Part shown: one piece after another, positions 8,091-16,224 of the stretch
Layout of the letters: every line of letters starts with the position of its first letter
Position numbering within the stretch: the stretch's first letter is position 1
Assembly: GCF_041320605.1 (NCBI RefSeq)
Contig: NZ_CP166679.1
Span: 2,652,001-2,716,000 of the forward strand
Direction of reading: 5' to 3'
Origin: Arenibacter antarcticus
Lineage (GTDB): Bacteria > Bacteroidota > Bacteroidia > Flavobacteriales > Flavobacteriaceae
DNA: 64,000 bases
Notes under the pieces: model-generated
What the model was told of the DNA's origin: nothing
Database searches by the model: none
Seen by the model: the letters and a program-made list of their open reading frames with translations, nothing else
Translations under genes and position numbers: made by a program

Positions 8091-9353
8091 ATGATTTTTC
8101 AGAATTCCCTGGAGTTTGCCCAACAATTGGATGCTGTAGATCCTTTGGCTAAATACCGCAACGAGTTTTATTTTCCGAAGGTAAACGGCAAGGAGGTCAT
8201 CTATTTTACAGGAAATTCCTTGGGTCTGCAGCCTAAAAGAACGCAAAGTTATATTGATGAAATAATGTCCGATTGGAAGGAACTGGCTGTAGAAGGCCAT
8301 TTTCATGCTAAAAAATCCTGGTGGGACTATCACGAACTCTTGGCGGCGCCAATGGCAAAAGTGGTGGGTGCAAAGACCCAAGAAGTTACGGTAATGAACA
8401 CGCTTACCGTAAACCTTCATCTCTTAATGGTATCCTTCTATAGGCCCACCCCAAAACGATTTAAGATAATTTGTGAGGAAAAGGCTTTTCCCTCCGATCA
8501 GTATTTGATGAATAGCCAGGTGAAATTTCATGGCCTAGATCCCGATAATGCCATTGTTACTTTAAAAAAGAGGGTAGGGGAACATTTTTGGCGAACAGAG
8601 GATGTCCTGGAAAAAATTAAGGAGGTCGGTGAAGAATTAGCCCTTGTCCTTATTGGTGGTGTCAACTATTACAACGGACAGGTGTTTCAGATGCAACAAA
8701 TAACAAAGGTAGCCAAAGAGCAAGGTGCTATGGTGGGGTGGGATTTGGCACATGGTGCCGGTAATGTAGCCCTGAATCTCCATGAGTGGGGAGTGGATTT
8801 TGCCGCTTGGTGCAGTTATAAATATATGAATAGTGGCCCGGGAAATGCCTCCGGAGTTTTTATACACGAACAATATTTAGATAGGAAGGATATCCCTAGA
8901 CTAGAGGGTTGGTGGGGAACAAAAAAAGAAACCCGATTTTTAATGGAACCAGAATTCCAGCCCATGGAAAATGCCGATGCATGGCAAATAAGCAATCCCC
9001 CAGTACTTTCCTTAGCACCTTATCTGGCCTCTTTGGAAATGTTTGAGGAAGTGGGAATGGATGCATTGATCAAAAAAAGGGACACTATTGTGCGCTATTT
9101 GGAATTTATACTTCAAGAAATAGGGAAGGAAACCAATGCCACATTTCAAATTATTACCCCTAAGGAAAGGGGCTGTCAGCTTTCTGTGCTTTTGCACGGT
9201 CAGGGGAAAGAATTGTTTAAGTATTTAATGGATAATGGGGTTATTGTTGACTGGAGGGAACCTAATGTAATTCGTTTGGCACCCGCACCTTTTTATTGTT
9301 CCTACGTAGATATGTTCCATTTCGGCCAGATATTGAAATCGGGAATTAAATGA
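8091..9353 (+). CDS. kynU: Kynureninase
   Basis: A 420-residue PLP-dependent fold-type I hydrolase that splits kynurenine to anthranilate plus alanine, or 3-hydroxykynurenine to 3-hydroxyanthranilate. The internal aldimine lysine is K244 in WCSYKYMNSGPG. The strand VGWDLAHGAGN supplies the aspartate that contacts the pyridine nitrogen. The N-terminal TGNSLGLQP and the C-terminal segment DWREPNVIRLAPAPFY (where the substrate carboxylate-binding arginine is expected) are also typical. Length matches bacterial and human kynureninases. The partner kynurenine 3-monooxygenase is encoded 3.5 kb downstream on the same strand. Together they would make 3-hydroxyanthranilate, a precursor of quinolinate. 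No tryptophan dioxygenase or formamidase is present in the window. Confidence 0.95.
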   Translation: MIFQNSLEFAQQLDAVDPLAKYRNEFYFPKVNGKEVIYFTGNSLGLQPKRTQSYIDEIMSDWKELAVEGHFHAKKSWWDYHELLAAPMAKVVGAKTQEVTVMNTLTVNLHLLMVSFYRPTPKRFKIICEEKAFPSDQYLMNSQVKFHGLDPDNAIVTLKKRVGEHFWRTEDVLEKIKEVGEELALVLIGGVNYYNGQVFQMQQITKVAKEQGAMVGWDLAHGAGNVALNLHEWGVDFAAWCSYKYMNSGPGNASGVFIHEQYLDRKDIPRLEGWWGTKKETRFLMEPEFQPMENADAWQISNPPVLSLAPYLASLEMFEEVGMDALIKKRDTIVRYLEFILQEIGKETNATFQIITPKERGCQLSVLLHGQGKELFKYLMDNGVIVDWREPNVIRLAPAPFYCSYVDMFHFGQILKSGIK

Positions 9354-9690
9354 AGACCTAGTACAGAGTAATGAGAGGTGAGTAATGAGATGTGAGAAAT
9401 TGAGATGTGAGAAATTGAGAGGTGAGAATTGAGTATTGTTGAGAATCGAGCATTGAAAAACTCGGTTGAGCCCGTTTAGGGAAAGTGACTCTACCTCCTA
9501 TTAATTCCTGAGTCGGTGATTGAGTTTGCCTACCGAAGGCAGGCTGAGCTTAAATTTCACTAGTAGTCCATATCCAATGCTCTAATAATTAGTGAATATT
9601 GGACATTCGATTTGTTCTTATTTTATATTACCATTCACTATAAAATTTCATACATTTCAACAGTTTATAATCAGTAACAATAAGGTATTA
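9354..9690. other. Intergenic region with a large heptad array and a small hairpin
   Basis: 337 bases separate kynU from the MFS gene. The first 100 hold the heptad array. Around 9529-9547 the sequence TTTGCCTACCGAAGGCAGGC can fold into a small GC-rich hairpin (GCCT/AGGC). Further on, TCCAAT and ATTGGA form a loose inverted repeat around 9574-9605. No gene is supported. Confidence 0.45.
9360..9455 (+). repeat. Heptameric repeat array, copy B (about 13 units)
   Basis: About thirteen units run head to tail: AGTACAG, AGTAATG, AGAGGTG, AGTAATG, AGATGTG, AGAAATTG and so on, ending AGCATTG. Most are 7 bases; two are 8 and one is 10. The array begins six bases after the kynU stop codon. It is the longest and most degenerate of the three arrays in the window, with an internal duplication of AGATGTGAGAAATTG. 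Confidence 0.8.
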
Positions 9691-10839
9691 ATGAAATCAT
9701 TGCGTTTAATTCTTTCCAATCCAAGATATTTTGGCCCTTCTTGGGTATTTGCTAGTATTAACATCTTATTTGGTACTTGGGCTATTTATATCCCTACCGT
9801 AAAGGACAAACTAAATATAGACAAGGCAGATCTTGGGGTGGCCATCTTTTTTATGGCTTTAGGGGTCTTTATTATATTTCCAATAGCATCGCGAATCATA
9901 GACTGGCTAGGGGTGGGGAAAGCTACCTGGTACGGGGTGCTTTTTAGCTGTTTAACTGCATTATTGCCTTTGCTCGCTCCAAATTACTATACCCTTATGG
10001 CGGCACTTTTTTTGTTTGGTGCCAGTAATGGTTTAACGGATATCGCAATGAATACCTTGGTTACTGAAATAGAAAAAGAAGATAGTAAAAACTTTATGTC
10101 GGCCTCCCACGGTTTTTTTAGTTTGGGCGGGGTACTCGCTGGTTTGGGCAGTTTTCTTATTCTATGGATCAATAATCCTGCCTTGCACATGCTATATGCC
10201 GTATTACTTGTGCTGGTCGTGAATCTATTTTTCTATAAAAATTTTAAGAATATTGTTGCGGCTCCAATAGAGAGAGAAGTCTTTAGTTTTAAGCTTTTTA
10301 AGCCCTTACTCGTTTTGGGTTTGGTATCTTTTATGGTGATGGGGGGAGAAGGCGCTATTGTAGATTGGAGTGGCCTGTATTTACAGGAAGTTAGTATGGC
10401 CCCAGAAGCACTTATAGGTACAGGGTTTTTAGCATTTTCCGTTATGATGACCTTGGGCAGATTCTTGGGCGATGGTATTAGTGCGAGCATTGGCCCCATT
10501 AAAATTGTGGCCTTTGGGGCTGGTATTTCCATGATCGGCTACCTTTTGGTGCTTACGACACATATTTATATGGCCATCACAGGGTTTGCTCTAGTAGGCC
10601 TAGGTTTTTCCGTTATTATTCCAGAACTTTTTAGGATCGGAGGCACGGTAAAGGGTATAGATTCAGCAAAAGGGGTTTCGTTTATAGCAGGGACCGGATA
10701 TTCCGGGTTCCTACTAGGTCCTGTGGTATTGGGTTTTGTGGCAGAGGAATACTCCCTAAACCACACCTTTACTATTTTGTTGATATGTTCCGCATTGGTA
10801 TTGGCGGCAACGTATGGCTTGCATCGTAAAGGAAGGTAA
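9691..10839 (+). CDS. MFS transporter
   Basis: A 382-residue membrane protein with about 12 predicted helices from the ATG at 9691 (MKSLRLILSNPRYFGPSW). An upstream ATG at 9592 would add 33 residues that are not membrane-like. The N-terminal loop after helix 2 (ASRIIDWLGVGKA) and the strongly glycine-rich helices resemble the FucP/YbjJ-type branch of the major facilitator superfamily. The centre contains MGGEGAIVDWSGLYL, typical of the YbjJ-like group. Substrate is unknown; sugars or aromatic compounds are possible. Position after kynU could suggest import of a tryptophan-related compound, but the two genes are separated by a 337-base gap. Confidence 0.88.
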   Translation: MKSLRLILSNPRYFGPSWVFASINILFGTWAIYIPTVKDKLNIDKADLGVAIFFMALGVFIIFPIASRIIDWLGVGKATWYGVLFSCLTALLPLLAPNYYTLMAALFLFGASNGLTDIAMNTLVTEIEKEDSKNFMSASHGFFSLGGVLAGLGSFLILWINNPALHMLYAVLLVLVVNLFFYKNFKNIVAAPIEREVFSFKLFKPLLVLGLVSFMVMGGEGAIVDWSGLYLQEVSMAPEALIGTGFLAFSVMMTLGRFLGDGISASIGPIKIVAFGAGISMIGYLLVLTTHIYMAITGFALVGLGFSVIIPELFRIGGTVKGIDSAKGVSFIAGTGYSGFLLGPVVLGFVAEEYSLNHTFTILLICSALVLAATYGLHRKGR

Positions 10840-10851
10840 CCACCCTGCTAA

Positions 10852-11535
10852 TTATGGGGTTTTAGAGGTAACTTTTAGATCGGTGAAGTACAGTTTAAAA
10901 GAACCATCTTCATTTTGATGCATTTCCGCTATTTTTAATCCGTTTATATCCACGTAATTTTCCCAAGTAGTACTCATAGAGGCTTCCTTTTGATTCCCGC
11001 GTCTGTACACCCATTCCCTAATTATAAAATCGGATCCAAAATAAAAATCATAGGCATCTCCGGGAGTATAGCCGCCTTCACTTCCATAAACAATGGTTAG
11101 CCGTTGCATAGGGGTGTTGCTGATTGGTGCATGGATGTCTATTTGATGGTCATAAGTAATATTGTCCTTGTCCCATACAAGGTTGAAAGGGGCTAATAAC
11201 CAATACTTATCATTGATAAATCCAGAGTTGATCGTTGTTGTAGTGCTGTCTAGGTTTTTACGGTTATATGAGATTCTTTCATCGTTGCTAAAGGTCTCCA
11301 CTTGGTGGGTAACCGTATTCCAGGTCCAGCTGCGCTGAAAATGGGAAGTGTCTCGGTCTACGTTAAAGGTAAATTCCATTTCCTTTACGTTCTTAAAATT
11401 ATTAAAGCCATGGGCACTAGCCACCTTATCCATGATGGATAACTCTATTTGTTGTTCTGAGGGGGTTTCTTTTTTAGTCTCCTTACAGCTGAAGAAACAT
11501 GCGAAACTTATGGCAATTAATATTGATTTTTTCAT
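10852..11535 (-). CDS. Uncharacterised lipoprotein (DUF6503-like)
   Basis: A 227-residue protein with a lipoprotein signal (MKKSILIAISFACFFSC; cysteine at 17 expected to be lipidated). The mature part is rich in beta-strand and aromatic residues (SWTWNTVTHQVETF, YWLLAPFNLVWD) and ends KLYFTDLKVTSKTP. This layout resembles LolA/LolB-like hydrophobic-pocket folds and the flavobacterial DUF6503 family. The family assignment is tentative and no function can be given. It is convergent with the MFS gene with only 12 bases between the stop codons. Its upstream region holds a perfect palindrome. Confidence 0.7.
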   Translation of the reverse strand: MKKSILIAISFACFFSCKETKKETPSEQQIELSIMDKVASAHGFNNFKNVKEMEFTFNVDRDTSHFQRSWTWNTVTHQVETFSNDERISYNRKNLDSTTTTINSGFINDKYWLLAPFNLVWDKDNITYDHQIDIHAPISNTPMQRLTIVYGSEGGYTPGDAYDFYFGSDFIIREWVYRRGNQKEASMSTTWENYVDINGLKIAEMHQNEDGSFKLYFTDLKVTSKTP

Positions 11536-11564
11536 ATGGAGATATTTATTGCTTTTTAATGGTC

Positions 11565-11581
11565 ATATGCGATTCGCATAT
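11565..11581. promoter_or_regulatory. Perfect 17-base palindrome upstream of the lipoprotein gene
   Basis: ATATGCGA-T-TCGCATAT is a perfect inverted repeat with a one-base centre, 30 bases upstream of the lipoprotein start codon and downstream of its predicted -7 box. A repressor operator or RNA hairpin in the 5' leader are both possible. Confidence 0.4.
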
Positions 11582-11638
11582 CTTCATTCGTATTTGCGAG
11601 CAGTTTTCGGTCATGCTCATTTCATGGTCTATTTTTTT

Positions 11639-11646
11639 CAAAGGTA
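11639..11646 (-). promoter_or_regulatory. Predicted -7 box of the lipoprotein gene
   Basis: CAAAGGTA on the plus strand reads TACCTTTG on the minus strand, matching TAnnTTTG. The implied leader is about 95 bases and would include the palindrome at 11565-11581. Confidence 0.3.
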
Positions 11647-11717
11647 ATAGGTTTTGAGCAACTTGTATGGAGATGAATTCGTTATGTTGTGTCTAAACCT
11701 GAAAAATGATACAATCC

Positions 11718-11741
11718 TTATTATTATTATTATTATTATTA
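11718..11741 (+). repeat. TTA trinucleotide microsatellite, 8 units
   Basis: Eight consecutive TTA units in the intergenic region upstream of the clpP-like gene. A run of this kind can vary in length by slippage and so shift promoter spacing, but it lies about 150 bases from the nearest predicted -7 box. Confidence 0.9.
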
Positions 11742-11891
11742 TTTAGGGGGAATGTCTAGAAAACGTTTATTAGGGCATTTCTCTTCCTTCAATATTCCTA
11801 CAACTCCTTTGGAAACACTATTTAACGTTATTTTATAGGTGGTTTGGAGTGGGTTGGATAATTTAGCTTCTGTAATTTGTAATAAATTGAT

Positions 11892-11899
11892 TATTTTTG
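11892..11899 (+). promoter_or_regulatory. Predicted -7 box of the clpP-like gene
   Basis: TATTTTTG matches TAnnTTTG and lies 22 bases before the ATG at 11922. The nearest TTG (11877-11879) is only 12 bases away, closer than the usual spacing. Confidence 0.4.
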
Positions 11900-11921
11900 A
11901 GACTTAACAAGAAATTTAAAA

Positions 11922-12470
11922 ATGGGTTCAAAAAAAGGTAAGATACAAGAAGCAATCGACGAGAAATTACTTGAGGAGAGAAAGGTGTTTTTATGGGGGA
12001 TGGTAGATGATGATTCTGCTAAACATGTAATTGACCGATTGTTGTATTTGGATATGCAGAACAATAAAGAAATACAGTTGTATATTAATAGTCCAGGCGG
12101 ATATGTTACCTCAGGATTTGCGATTTACGACACTATTAAATCATTGAAAAGTCCTGTGTCTACAATCTGTTCCGGTTTGGCAGCTTCTATGGGTTCTATA
12201 TTGTTATCCGTAGGAAAGAAGGGGAGACGGTTTATTCAGCCACATGCGCAGGTGATGATCCATCAGCCTAGTGGAGGCGCTAGGGGACAGGCATCAAATA
12301 TTGAAATTCAGGCCAAGGAAATCATAAAGACAAGAGAGTTGAGTGCTAGGATATTGGCGGAAAATTGTGGTCAAGATTTTGACAAGGTGATGAAAGACTT
12401 TGACCGTGATTTTTGGTTGAATGCAGAAGAGTCCATTGCCTACGGAATTGTAGATGGCATTTTGGAATAA
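11922..12470 (+). CDS. clpP: ClpP-type ATP-dependent Clp protease proteolytic subunit
   Basis: A 182-residue serine protease of family S14, slightly shorter than classical ClpP. The triad is visible: S89 in SGLAASMGS, H114 in MIHQPSGG and D163 in DRDFW. The oxyanion/strand motif LYINSPGGYVTSG is also present. The N-terminal axial-loop region is short and lysine-rich (MGSKKGKIQE). The handle helix carries RGQASNIEIQAKEI, as in true ClpP. It normally forms tetradecamers that degrade substrates fed by ClpX or ClpA. Here it stands alone, with no tig or clpX neighbour and its own strong terminator. It may therefore be a second ClpP paralogue, which can only be settled with the rest of the genome. 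Confidence 0.92.
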   Translation: MGSKKGKIQEAIDEKLLEERKVFLWGMVDDDSAKHVIDRLLYLDMQNNKEIQLYINSPGGYVTSGFAIYDTIKSLKSPVSTICSGLAASMGSILLSVGKKGRRFIQPHAQVMIHQPSGGARGQASNIEIQAKEIIKTRELSARILAENCGQDFDKVMKDFDRDFWLNAEESIAYGIVDGILE

Positions 12471-12830
12471 AGGCAGATAATTATTTTCTTTCTTTTTATA
12501 AAAGGTAAAAGTCCTTCGCAAACTTAATGCGAAGGACTTTTTTATATATATAGACGCCGAAGCGGAATGTACAATATATACGAGACTAGTATTAGTTTTG
12601 GATGTCTTAGATTGAAGGATTGTTGAAAAAAGCACCCTATACTTCTGATTACAGGGTAAATGCGATGATAAATTGTGCTAGCAGATAATTTATTTATGGT
12701 TGAATTGTCACTTTAGTCGGTCTACAGGGTGGTAATCAACCCAGCTAATGGTCGTCAATGCGGCACTATTTGACTTTATTTTACTATTTTTATTCTTTTA
12801 ACCATTACTATTCCCCTTTATTTAAAATGT
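12471..12830. other. Intergenic region between clpP and kmo
   Basis: 360 bases holding the clpP terminator at its left end. The rest contains no supported gene and no TAnnTTTG box in front of kmo. The kmo promoter is therefore not identifiable from sequence. Confidence 0.4.
12507..12546 (+). terminator. Intrinsic terminator of the clpP-like gene
   Basis: A perfect 13-base-pair stem, AAAAGTCCTTCGC (12507-12519) with GCGAAGGACTTTT (12529-12541), a 9-base loop and a following T-run. It starts 37 bases after the stop codon and is the best terminator in the window. Confidence 0.9.
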
Positions 12831-14189
12831 ATGACACAAACTCCGAAAAATATTGCAATTATCGGTTCTGGATTAGTAGGTTCTTTATTGGCAATATATC
12901 TTAGGAAATTAGGACATCATATAACGGTTTATGACAGACGACGGGATATCAGAAATGTTGAATTTTCTGGCCGGTCTATAAACTTGGCGATGAGCAACCG
13001 AGGCTGGAAGGCATTGCGGGAAGTGGGGATCGAAGATCATATAAAGGAATTGGGAATCCCCATGGATAAACGTGCCATCCACCTTGTGGGGCAGCCAGAA
13101 TACTATCAAAAATACGGCAAGGAAAAGGAAGCTATTTGGTCTATATCTCGTGGGGTGTTAAATAGAAAAATGATCGATCTAGCGGAAGCTGAAGGTGCTG
13201 TTTTTCGCTTTGAGGAAAAAGTATGGGACGTAGATCTGGTGGAGGCGAAAATTTATACCGGTGCAACGGAAAAAGGAAGATGGGAAGAGTATGCCTACGA
13301 TATTGTATTTGGATGTGATGGTGCCTTTTCTAGGGTTCGCCATAAAATGCAACGAAGAAGTAGGTTTGATTATTCCCAAGATTTTATAGATGTGGGATAC
13401 AAGGAGCTTACCATACCTGCAAATGAGGACGGTACGCATAAATTGGATAAATATTCTTTTCATATTTGGCCTAGAGGAAAGTTTATGTTCATAGCTATGC
13501 CCAACCTAGACGGTAGTTTTACCTGTACGCTTTTTCTGCCCTTTGAAGGGGATATCTCATTTGAAAAACTAAGGACCAAGGAGGAGGTGAAAAAGTTTTT
13601 TAATAGCTATTTCCCCAGTGTTTCCCAAGCAATAGAAGATTTGTCTTCAGACTTTTTAAAAAATCCTACCTCTGCCTTAGTAACCATGAAATGCTATCCA
13701 TGGACCTATATGGATAAGGTGGCCTTAGTGGGTGATTCTGCGCATGCTGTTGTGCCATTTTACGGACAGGGTATGAATGCTGGCTTTGAGGACATATATG
13801 CCCTAAACAAGATCATAGGCCAATACGGGGATGACTGGTTGAGTATTTTCAAGGAATATCAAACGGAACGCAAGCCCAATGCGGATGCTATTGCCGAGCT
13901 CAGTTATCGCAATTTCATGGAAATGAGCAGTATGACCGCAGATCCCAGGTTTATTTTGCAAAAGAAGATAGAAAAGCGATTCTCTCAAAAACATCCCGAG
14001 AAATGGATTCCGGTATATTCTAGGGTAACTTTTTCAGAACGATCTTATGTAGAAGCCTTGGCCTATGGCGATGCCCAAGAAGAAGTAATGGCGCAGATTA
14101 TGAGAACCCCCAATATAGAAGAGGTCTGGGAAAGCGAAGAGGTAGAGCAAAAAATATTGGAGCTTATATCCAAATCAAAAAGTCTATAA
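12831..14189 (+). CDS. kmo: Kynurenine 3-monooxygenase
   Basis: A 452-residue FAD-dependent aromatic hydroxylase that converts kynurenine to 3-hydroxykynurenine with NADPH and oxygen. The N-terminal dinucleotide fold is IIGSGLVGSLLAIYLRKLG, ending in the acidic VYDRR. The second FAD motif is VALVGDSAHAVVPFYGQGMNAGFED. The sequence GRSINLAMSNRGWKALREVG is characteristic of KMO. Length fits the family. Bacterial forms usually lack the long C-terminal membrane helix of eukaryotic enzymes, and none is visible here. With kynU it forms two consecutive steps of the kynurenine route. Confidence 0.94.
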   Translation: MTQTPKNIAIIGSGLVGSLLAIYLRKLGHHITVYDRRRDIRNVEFSGRSINLAMSNRGWKALREVGIEDHIKELGIPMDKRAIHLVGQPEYYQKYGKEKEAIWSISRGVLNRKMIDLAEAEGAVFRFEEKVWDVDLVEAKIYTGATEKGRWEEYAYDIVFGCDGAFSRVRHKMQRRSRFDYSQDFIDVGYKELTIPANEDGTHKLDKYSFHIWPRGKFMFIAMPNLDGSFTCTLFLPFEGDISFEKLRTKEEVKKFFNSYFPSVSQAIEDLSSDFLKNPTSALVTMKCYPWTYMDKVALVGDSAHAVVPFYGQGMNAGFEDIYALNKIIGQYGDDWLSIFKEYQTERKPNADAIAELSYRNFMEMSSMTADPRFILQKKIEKRFSQKHPEKWIPVYSRVTFSERSYVEALAYGDAQEEVMAQIMRTPNIEEVWESEEVEQKILELISKSKSL

Positions 14190-14245
14190 GTATTATGTAG
14201 GTTGATGAGATTTCTACGAGCCTTAAACTTCTTATAAAACCAAAA

Positions 14246-14273
14246 AAAGGCCATCTCGTTAAAGATGGCCTTT
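14246..14273 (-). terminator. Terminator between kmo and the coiled-coil gene
   Basis: AAAGGCCATCT (14246-14256) pairs with AGATGGCCTTT (14263-14273). On the minus strand the stem is followed by a T-run (the A-run 14242-14248 on the plus strand). It therefore primarily terminates the minus-strand gene whose stop is at 14299, and may also serve kmo from the other side. Confidence 0.8.
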
Positions 14274-14298
14274 GAATGTTACCTCAATTTTTTTGCTA

Positions 14299-15078
14299 TT
14301 ACAGTTTTGAGAACAATTTTCTCATTTTCTCCTGTTGCTCTTCAGCCAAAACAGGATCTATTAAAATTCTTCCACTGTGCTCGTCGGTGATAATTTTTTT
14401 GCGAGAAGCAATTTCTACCTGAACCTGTGGTGGGATAGTAAAGAAAGACCCTCCAGAAGCACCTCTTTCGATAGGAACTACTGCCAAGCCGTTTTTTACA
14501 TTATTTCTGATTCGCTTATATGCTTTAACCAAACGCTCTTCTATTTGGGTTTGATACTCTTCCGATTTCGTCAAAAGTGCTTTCTCTTCCTTTTCAGTTT
14601 CGGCTAAAATAGCACTCAACTCACTCTTCTTATGCTTTAGATGGGCATCCCTTTCGCTTAAACGTTCTTTTGTAGTGGATACAACAAGTTTCTTCTGCTC
14701 TATCTGTAACTTAAATTCCTTTATGTTTTTTTCAGCCAATTGTATTTCTAGCTCCTGAAACTCTACCTCTTTCGAAAGAGAGTTAAATTCCCTGCTGTTA
14801 CGAACGTTTTTTTGTTGCTCAGCATATTTTTTCATCAATACTTTAGCTTCGTCAATAAGGTTCTTTTTGGCAGTTATTTCGTAGTTGATGGTTTCAACAT
14901 CAGTCTTAAGCTTATCCAATCTTGTTTTAAGGCCAAGCACCTCATCTTCCAAATCTTCTACTTCAAGAGGCAATTCGCCCCTTACATTTCTAATCTCATC
15001 AACTCTAGAATCTATTAATTGCAAATCATATAACGCTCTTAACTTTTCTTCTACTGTTGCTTCTGTCTTTGTTGCCAT
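14299..15078 (-). CDS. Coiled-coil protein with cysteine-free zinc-ribbon-like C-terminus
   Basis: A 259-residue protein. Residues about 10-190 form a long antiparallel coiled coil of glutamate, lysine and leucine heptads. The C-terminal 60 residues align by eye with the C4-type zinc ribbon of the family that sits next to Nif3 genes (normally GACGGCF-x-IPPQ and a second V-C-E-H-C-G-R-I-L pair). Here all four cysteines are replaced: S208, S211, D232 and S235, while the flanking IPPQ and GRILIDP are kept. The protein therefore probably cannot bind zinc in the usual way. The canonical family is proposed to bind nucleic acid; function here is unknown. It lies two bases after the Nif3-like gene, so the two are almost certainly one operon. 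Confidence 0.85.
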   Translation of the reverse strand: MATKTEATVEEKLRALYDLQLIDSRVDEIRNVRGELPLEVEDLEDEVLGLKTRLDKLKTDVETINYEITAKKNLIDEAKVLMKKYAEQQKNVRNSREFNSLSKEVEFQELEIQLAEKNIKEFKLQIEQKKLVVSTTKERLSERDAHLKHKKSELSAILAETEKEEKALLTKSEEYQTQIEERLVKAYKRIRNNVKNGLAVVPIERGASGGSFFTIPPQVQVEIASRKKIITDEHSGRILIDPVLAEEQQEKMRKLFSKL

Positions 15079-15080
15079 AT

Positions 15081-16175
15081 TTAAAAATACTTGATGGGAT
15101 TTGTTAAACTCTCCGATAAAGAGACTGCAAAATTAGGAATTTTTTTCGTAAGATAGTCAACTATGAGATTTTTTGTAAACTGCTCAGTTTCATAGTGGCC
15201 AATATCTGCCAAAAGAATTTTGCCTTCAGCTTCATAAAATTGGTGATATTTCAGATCAGAAGTGATGAAAACATCAGCATTTACGGCCTTTGCGGCAGAT
15301 ATGGCAAAAGAGCCACTTCCTCCCAATACTGCAACTTTACTGATTTTTTTTCCTGAAAATTGAGAGTGGCGAATACAGCTTACATTCATTTTTTCCTTAA
15401 TAATGTCGAAAAAAACTTCCTCGGTGAGTGGTTTCTCCAAATTCCCATACATTCCCATGCCAATATGTTGATTATAATTATCCAAGGTTTGGATCTCATA
15501 GGCTACCTCTTCATAGGGGTGATTGTTAAAAAGAGCAGCTAATATTTTGGCTTCATTCGATTTGGTGTAGGTTATATTTATTTGGGTTTCCTGCTCATAG
15601 TGGGTCTCACCAATTTTTCCCAAATGGGGATTGGCATCCGGGTTGGCTTTATAGCTCCCTGTACCTTCCACGGAAAAACTGCAATTGCTATAATTGCCAA
15701 TATGTCCTGCACCGGCCGCGTAAAGCGCTACCCTGAGCTGTTCTGCGTTGGCTTGGGGAATATAGGTGCTCAATTTTTTGATAGTGCCTTGTTTAGGGAT
15801 CAAAATACGCGCTTGCTTTAATTCTAAAATTTCACAAATTTTAGCATTTACCCCTTTGTTGCTGTTGTCCAAAGCGGTATGCATACTGTAGATCGCTATA
15901 CCGTGACGTATTGCTTTTAGAACTACACGCTCTACATAGTTAGCGCCCGTAATCTTTTTAAGCCCACTAAAAATAATGGGATGGAAGCTTACTATTAAGT
16001 TGCAGTTTTTATTTATGGCTTCGTCTACAACGTTCTCCAAGGTATCTAAGGTTACTAGGATTCCGGTTACAGGGGTATTAGCTTCTCCTACCAAAAGCCC
16101 AACATTGTCAAAATCTTCGGCGTAACCTAAAGGGGCCAGCTCTTCCAGGATGTCTAAAACTTCTTTTATAATCAT
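15081..16175 (-). CDS. Nif3-like dinuclear metal-centre protein (YqfO/GTP cyclohydrolase type 2 family)
   Basis: A 364-residue soluble protein. The Nif3 N-terminal half carries SFHPIIFSGLKKITG and YSMHTALDNSNKGVN. The C-terminal half carries DVFITSDLKYHQFYEAEGK and DIGHYETEQF; these histidines, aspartates and glutamates are metal ligands in this family. The middle region (about residues 130-230) is the PII-like insert found in YqfO-type members, with NIGNYSNCSFSVEGTGSY. The family is widespread, with reported hydrolase activities that do not settle a single role. Co-transcription with the coiled-coil zinc-ribbon-like gene is a conserved arrangement. A -7 box is visible at 16196-16203. Confidence 0.88.
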   Translation of the reverse strand: MIIKEVLDILEELAPLGYAEDFDNVGLLVGEANTPVTGILVTLDTLENVVDEAINKNCNLIVSFHPIIFSGLKKITGANYVERVVLKAIRHGIAIYSMHTALDNSNKGVNAKICEILELKQARILIPKQGTIKKLSTYIPQANAEQLRVALYAAGAGHIGNYSNCSFSVEGTGSYKANPDANPHLGKIGETHYEQETQINITYTKSNEAKILAALFNNHPYEEVAYEIQTLDNYNQHIGMGMYGNLEKPLTEEVFFDIIKEKMNVSCIRHSQFSGKKISKVAVLGGSGSFAISAAKAVNADVFITSDLKYHQFYEAEGKILLADIGHYETEQFTKNLIVDYLTKKIPNFAVSLSESLTNPIKYF

Positions 16176-16195
16176 TTTATAATTTTATGGTCTTC

Positions 16196-16203
16196 CAAAG
16201 ATA
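16196..16203 (-). promoter_or_regulatory. Predicted -7 box of the Nif3-like operon
   Basis: CAAAGATA on the plus strand reads TATCTTTG on the minus strand (TAnnTTTG), 20 bases upstream of the start at 16175. It lies within the 49-base divergent gap to lpxK. Confidence 0.4.
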
Positions 16204-16224
16204 AAATATTATATTTTCGTTCTA

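Larger units (their letters stand above)
11536..11921. other. Intergenic region between divergent lipoprotein and clpP-like genes
   Basis: 386 bases without a supported gene. It contains a 17-base palindrome (11565-11581), a minus-strand -7 box (11639-11646), a TTA microsatellite (11718-11741) and the clpP -7 box at the right end. An ORF at 11348-11647 is antisense to the lipoprotein gene and is not credible. Confidence 0.5.

Noticed and set aside
2557-9455. Heptad arrays considered as CRISPR
   Set aside because: There are no constant repeats of 20-40 bases separated by unique spacers and no cas genes; the unit is 7 bases and contiguous.
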